DNA of 64,000 nucleotides from Echinarachnius parma. Taxonomy: Eukaryota; Echinodermata; Echinoidea; Clypeasteroida; Echinarachniidae. The stretch spans positions 42,501 through 106,500 of the forward strand of contig JBAMJV010003288.1 of the NCBI GenBank assembly GCA_037951105.1, in the 5' to 3' direction. The position numbers and the translations under genes are program-made. Below are positions 60,201 to 64,000 of this stretch, one piece after another (the stretch's first letter is position 1; each line of letters begins with the position of its first letter). The notes below the pieces were generated by a model, which saw nothing but the letters and a program-made list of their open reading frames with translations, was not told where the DNA came from and made no database searches.

Positions 60201-60892
60201 CAGACGTGGAGTAAAGACTTCAAGTCTCCTCCTATCAGGTATTCCATCACCTAAATGACAAACAATTATCAAAATATTATGTTGGGGCCGAGGATAATCA
60301 GTTGGGATTTGAATGATGTTGTGCTTGTGAAGATACTCCAATGCCATCACAACCTCTCCCATGTAGATGATGGATGTAGGCTCGTCAAAGTAGCCACAGA
60401 CGTGGAGTAAAGACTTCAGGTCCCCTCCTATAAGGTATTCCATCACCTAACCAGCAAAAGTTTACTCATGAAATAACATTTTTGGGCCAGTAAATTTGTC
60501 TTTCGGGCCACCAGAAAAGGGGAATAAATTATTTCACTGGCCCGACTGGGCTTCTGATAAAAAAGGTAATGTGGAGTCCTGGTTTAGCCTCATCAAAGTA
60601 GTCACAGACATGAAGCAACGACTTGAGGTCACCTCCTATCAGGTATTCTGTCACCTAATAGTTTGGACAATAATATTTAATACTGATTTGTTGGGATGAT
60701 TGAAAATAATCAGAGGGATATGAATAATGAACATAAAATCTGTCGCTCATGCTCCCCATCACTATCATGAGTGACCAATATTACCATATTATGATCACTT
60801 ATTTAACTATCACCACCACCACCACCATCATCATAATCACCATAATCATCATCATCATCATCATCATCACCATTACCAATACCATCACTAAT

Positions 60893-60938
<46 letters not shown>

Positions 60939-61019
60939 CCATCACCAATGATCATCACCATCATCATCACCATCATCATCATCACCAATACCACCACTAA
61001 TATCACCACCACCACCATC

Positions 61020-61080
<61 letters not shown>

Positions 61081-62303
61081 CAACCACCATCATCATCACC
61101 CCCATTACCATCATCATTACCAGGTAGATGTACTTGGACGTCTGTATGGAGTAGTAGAGGTGGACAATGAACGGGCTCTTTGCCAGTGCGAGGGCGTCCC
61201 GTTCGGCAGTCACCTGGGCGGCCATGTTCTTGTTGATCATCTCAGACTTCTTCATGGCTTTGATGGCAAACAGTTTGTCACGTCCTTTTCTCTGAGCAAG
61301 GTACACCTTCCTGTAATCAATAACAATATCACAGTGAAAAAATTACACGGGGGGCTCGGGACAAATTCGCCCCAGAAATGCCAAAAAGAGCCCCCTAAAA
61401 TCATAAAAGAGCCCCTGTCAATCTGCATGGAGTTTAATCACAAATGTCGATGCAAAACAAATATTAGAGTGATTTTTCATGCAGGCAAGCTTGAGAATGA
61501 GAAGTAGCCCCCGAAAAATGAATATCAATTTTTTTCCCTATAATATCAAATGTAAGTAAATGTAGCCGAGCTTTTGAATCTAGCAGATCCTTTGTCTAGG
61601 CAGAGACAAATGACAAGTACTATACCCAAAACACAAAATTATACGTAAACAGGTAGATAGAACTCATAGAAGGTAGAACTGGAATAAGCTAGGGTGGTAC
61701 GGTGAACAAGAGCAAGAGGGTCGGGGGACATACAATGTTGGAGAGGTTACTACAGGAGCAGGCTAGAGTAGGCAGGAACAAAAGAAGCTTGATGAAGAGG
61801 GCTAGTGGGGACAAATAACATATATTACTCATGAATTGAACAAAAATATAATAAATGTACTGGCAAACAGTAATTACATTAAATGTATTACTTTTATTAT
61901 GTTATATTCTTGTTTGTTGTTTCTTTGTGTACAAATTCTTTGATAAAATTCATATTCCATGGTCTAAATATGCAACATACAAATAATAGAATCTCACTAT
62001 ATTATTTCCTTTAAAAAAGAAAAATCTCCTATTAAAAATTTAAATGAATTATTTCAGTAGAATCATCTACAATGAGAATATAAAATAAGATCTGTCAGTA
62101 GCTTTAATGACAAATAGGGTTTATTGTTGTTATCTGCATGAGCTACCGATACGATTCCACCTTTAAGACTTTTTAACGTCAGCAATTCAACATTTCTTAA
62201 ATCTTGTCTGAACTTTCGACTTAAAAAAAAAAACTCACCCGAAGGCACCTCTACTGATTGGTTTGAGGACAGTGAACTCATCGATGGTTGGCGGCTGATG
62301 CAT
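49326..62303 (-). CDS. MASTL: Serine/threonine kinase Greatwall
   Basis: Greatwall phosphorylates ENSA/ARPP19, which then inhibit PP2A-B55 and permit mitosis. Exons, in transcript order: 62239-62303, 61121-61310, 60111-60250, 59789-59877, 58931-59043, 57260-57439, 55483-55666, 53248-54812, 52799-52916, 51816-51974, 50952-51065, 49748-49849, 49326-49453; all GT-AG, in phase, about 1048 aa (human 879). Kinase N-lobe: ISRGAFGKV (16-24), Lys39, Glu58, HRDIKPDN (Asp133), DFG (Asp151). A long low-similarity insert follows (about 166-915), ending LRTPKSCRR, which matches the regulatory TPKSVRR of human. The domain resumes [11 protein letters not shown] (917-927), [26 protein letters not shown] 62303 directly follows an acceptor-like ttcag, so a 5'-UTR exon is likely. 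The C-terminus is uncertain (see findings). Confidence 0.96.
49985..50575 (-). pseudogene. Three echoes of MASTL exon 12
   Basis: Copies at about 49985-50073, 50186-50275 and 50515-50575 match [19 protein letters not shown] and, in the first two, the residues beyond. The first two also repeat neighbouring intron (ggtaatgtaaaattaa, aataataata). They lose the donor side (caaacttgtgg instead of the real exon end). The third is more diverged. Confidence 0.85.
50286..50446. repeat. MITE family 'TACCGTATTTGC', copy 2
   Basis: A compact palindrome, tactgtatttgctggtgtat to acaaatacggta, with gtgcggttaatac repeated three times inside. It sits between exon-12 echoes. Confidence 0.75.
50725..50930. repeat. 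'ggccagt' word repeat, copy in MASTL
   Basis: Contains ctactggcccgaaacc, ctggtggcccaaag and gggccagcaggcc like 19714-20070. Confidence 0.55.
51120..51700. repeat. GAT microsatellites flanking an echo of MASTL exon 11
   Basis: GATGAT tracts (51120-51335, 51470-51640) flank 51337-51420. On the minus strand that segment has acceptor attctgctag and reads [20 protein letters not shown] then PFCDN. The frame is open, but the echo runs into the GAT repeat without a donor. Confidence 0.85.
52285..52700 (-). pseudogene. Echoes of MASTL exon 9, and a remote echo of exon 5
   Basis: Pieces at 52285-52322, 52470-52500 and 52595-52700 resemble exon 9 (52799-52916), e.g. the complement of tctgtagcagactctagc. 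Trailing cccctctgctgggct-type intron words recur. 52327-52373 instead matches the donor side of exon 5 (ggtttgactgtacttac at 58914-58930), although exon 5 is 6.5 kb away. Confidence 0.75.
54813..55482 (-). other. MASTL intron, no feature beyond simple sequence
   Basis: Repeated caatgacaat-type words at 54885-55020; nothing else recognised. Confidence 0.5.
55765..56120 (-). pseudogene. Three echoes of MASTL exon 7 (acceptor end)
   Basis: Copies at about 55765-55815, 55875-55985 and 56055-56115 carry cctctcagcgaagatccct plus the same upstream intron words (ataaaaacagcttgatttt). The middle copy matches about 85 bp of exon, including tggtctccggaatggtcccc. Confidence 0.85.
56366..57190 (-). pseudogene. 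Six echoes of the donor half of MASTL exon 6
   Basis: The exon end plus donor (plus strand: acctgaagtt) recurs at 56371, 56461, 56554, 56866, 56959 and 57124; the real one is at 57258. The best copies (56554, 56959) extend 80 bp into exon, matching [10 protein letters not shown] on the minus strand. Intron words (gatccaaatcattatct, aaaatctcagctaa) are repeated with them. Confidence 0.85.
57490..57967 (-). pseudogene. Three echoes of the acceptor half of MASTL exon 6
   Basis: Copies at about 57520-57633, 57665-57774 and 57845-57964 match ETPGSLLEK through PMSSPMLTV and GTKEKL. The second keeps the real exon's acceptor and upstream intron (cctgaaaattataagattgg on the plus strand) and an open frame, but lacks a donor. 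The third has a frameshift from an extra base in an A run. Confidence 0.85.
58317..58850 (-). pseudogene. Echo of MASTL exon 5 split by a homopolymer-ended element
   Basis: 58317-58361 and 58789-58850 are two halves of an exon 5 copy (58931-59043). Between them is a foldback element of about 430 bp, with a left end of about 22 G then cactca and a right end tgagtg then about 14 C. cctggtgc/cctggtgt flanks the insert, consistent with an 8-bp target duplication. Confidence 0.75.
59447..59775. repeat. 'TTAAAGGGA-TAGTAAC' MITE in MASTL intron
   Basis: Ends ttaaagggatttagtaac and tactagatccctttaa. It ends 14 bp before the exon 4 donor end (59789), close to the splice site. Confidence 0.8.
60296..60655 (-). 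pseudogene. Two echoes of MASTL exon 3
   Basis: 60300-60447 is about 96% identical to exon 3 by eye. It keeps the acceptor and reads [15 protein letters not shown] to ALEYLHKHN, but has lost the donor and the HR of HRD. It is a very young copy. 60585-60655 is an older fragment ([12 protein letters not shown] region) that follows a GGCC-word repeat. Confidence 0.9.
60800..61110 (+). repeat. (ATC/CAC)n microsatellite adjoining MASTL exon 2
   Basis: Triplet repeats continue to within about 10 bp of the exon 2 donor at 61120, so expansion here borders a splice site. On the minus strand the frame appears to extend exon 2 by Met/Val runs, but that is intronic. Confidence 0.9.
61338..61545. repeat. 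Repeat 'gagccccagaaa', copy 2
   Basis: Contains acacggggggctcggg, aaaagagccccc and agtagcccccgaaa, paralleling 26220-26505. Confidence 0.65.
61546..62220 (-). other. MASTL intron 1, no feature seen
   Basis: Purine-rich patch at 61690-61820, otherwise AT-rich. No exon or echo found. Confidence 0.5.
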
Positions 62304-64000
62304 CTGAATACAAAAAAAAAAAAAACATAGTCCTAGAATCAACTCAAGATTCAACCTTCACTCTTCACTTTTCAGTAAGGGGCACTGGCTGTCTTCTCCT
62401 ATAGCTATACTGTGCGTTCAAATTATATCTACGTACAGAATCACATTGCCGATAATTCTGTAACTGACCTGGCTTGATGATTGGATCGAAAATCAGATCG
62501 GCAAATCTTTGACTTTAATTAGACTTTGACTCGAGTTTGTTTCATGATCGAAATCGGATTGGATCGAAACAAAAAAATTAAAGGGATCTTGTATTTTAAC
62601 TTTGCAAAAAGTGATCTTGATCTTGAGACTTGATGGTGTAATTGAACAGCTCCAACTGGAACACTCAATGTGATGAGTGGATTGTTGTTATCTGAGTGAT
62701 ATGTCCACTAGGTGTTGTGTGAAAATTTCAAGTTAAATGGACTTTATATGGCCGAGTAATGAGCAAAAATGTAAAGTGACATTCACCAACTCATTGACAT
62801 TGCACTCACTTTAAAGGGAGCGTCCGCTCGCAATCCATGTACGCTCAATGCCATTCGCTTGCCCCTATTGTAGCCGTACACATAACGGCAATCTTGGATC
62901 TGCTAACAAAAATACAGTCGAGGGTGGGGTGGTTTGCTAGTGGGGTTGTTGAGTTCGTTTTGGTTCGGTTGAATGCGTGCTGCATAGGGATATAGTTACA
63001 CACAATAGACCGCTTCTGTAATGTATGCAAATATTATGCGTAGGACGTCAGACACCCCGTTGGCAAGCTTAACAATAGTAACTATGTCCGGCAAGCTCCG
63101 GCAAACGTAGCTTGCCGGACCTAGTTACTATTGTTAAGCTTGCCAACGGAGAGTCTTACGTCATACGCATATTATTTGCATTCATTAAAGAAGCGGTCTA
63201 TTCATGCGTACGGGTTGCCTGCATCACCGCATTTGCGCTGTCGTTTACTGAAGATGTACGGAGAATTCCGAATATTATCCGAATATCCGAGTCGGGCCAC
63301 GCTTCAATCCCCCATGATTTGCGAGTTAACGGTCCCTTAAGGTTATGACGCCTGACGATCAGTTGGATAATTTGACATCTGATTCACACATAGGTCAATT
63401 AGCATTGGTTATACGTACTCCATATTTGACAACATGTTCAAGCCCGTCCAAGAAGTTTGTGTTGTTATTTGGGTCTTGAACATGTTTGTTCATGTAAATT
63501 TCTAATAATTAATAAAGTTAAACTACTATGCTTACCAAATATGCTGTTTTTGTTGTGGTTTGGATTCCGTATTGTAGCATTTGAGCTCCTTTTCTCTGGA
63601 AAAAATGAGTAGTTGCTGCAGTGCTGCACACCCTGAAACGTAGTCCGCATGTACACAAAGTATGAACACTGATGAAGGGCCTATTTTCTCAAAATACAAA
63701 TTTGCTAAATAGTCTCAATTTAAGACTAGGAATAGTTTACATTCGGATTTTATTAATTTGAGTCTGATACTAGTCTGATCATCATCGTTCATATTTGTAT
63801 CATTTCAAGTTTTGATGAATTTGATCACACTTTACTTAATGAAATCGGGAGGTAAACTATTCAAATTCTTAAAAGGAGACTCTTTAGTAAACGTGTATTT
63901 TGAGTAAATACGCCCTTCATACATCGATTATTACGTCCTAAGCGTGCACGCCCACCCAGCGCTATAAAATCCCATTGCAAAGAAGATCGGTCTCTCATAG
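62304..64000. other. Upstream flank of MASTL, MITE-rich
   Basis: A fragment of the 'TTAAAGGGA-TAGTAAC' MITE lies at 62580-62816, and 63007-63199 is a complete AGACCGCTTCTGT foldback (see 36105). A minus-strand donor-like ggtaagc at 63532-63538 could end a 5'-UTR exon for MASTL, but nothing confirms it. 63690-63910 is loosely palindromic. No further gene is recognised. Confidence 0.45.

Noticed and set aside
63465-63656. Additional N-terminal coding exon of MASTL
   Set aside because: A splice from the donor near 63537 to 62303 does not keep frame with the kinase; at most it is a 5'-UTR exon.

Overview
The window is nuclear DNA from an animal with intron-rich genes, many short foldback transposons (MITEs), GAT/GATT/TG microsatellites and SINE-like repeats. 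Gene content and protein similarity point to an invertebrate deuterostome. My best guess is an echinoderm, probably a sea urchin, because the repeat landscape looks like one; this is inference and no species call is possible.

Layout. (1) 1517-13313, plus strand: the last 12 coding exons (541 aa) of POLR3B, the second-largest RNA polymerase III subunit; the first half lies left of the window. (2) 17857-20840, minus strand: MZT1/Mozart1, a 72-aa gamma-tubulin-complex adaptor in three exons. (3) 22191-30539, plus strand: BORA (protein aurora borealis), nine coding exons, about 1274 aa, roughly twice vertebrate length, with a histidine-rich repeat domain. MZT1 and BORA are head to head with start codons 1.35 kb apart, the arrangement I know from the human genome. 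(4) 30540-40550: no gene found; filled with MITEs, a 0.7-kb TG-rich tract and a three-unit tandem repeat. (5) 40614-44149, plus strand: a small secreted C-type-lectin-like protein, three exons. (6) 44150-49320: repeats only. (7) 49326-62303, minus strand: MASTL/Greatwall kinase, 13 coding exons, about 1048 aa, with the split kinase domain and long middle insert of that family. (8) 62304-64000: upstream side of MASTL, with MITEs.

How the genes fit together. MZT1, BORA and MASTL all act at mitotic entry: BORA with Aurora A activates PLK1, Greatwall switches off PP2A-B55 through ENSA/ARPP19, and MZT1 helps load gamma-tubulin complexes onto spindle poles. BORA and MASTL are on different human chromosomes, so this linkage may be ancestral or lineage-specific. 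POLR3B and the lectin-like gene have no obvious functional tie to them.

Main unusual signal. All five genes carry partial, tandem or near-tandem copies of their own exons, which I call exon echoes, inside introns or just past the gene end. POLR3B's terminal exon is followed by five echoes. The Greatwall insert has about nine echoes of one exon. BORA has echoes of exons 1, 3 and 8. Ages range from nearly identical to heavily decayed, and adjoining intron is often copied too, so these are DNA-level duplications. Other notable points: a three-copy repeat whose stems covary around a hammerhead-ribozyme-like core, an 8-bp target-site duplication that doubles a splice donor in the lectin-like gene, and a 151-bp tandem repeat carrying nuclear-receptor-type AGGTCA arrays.
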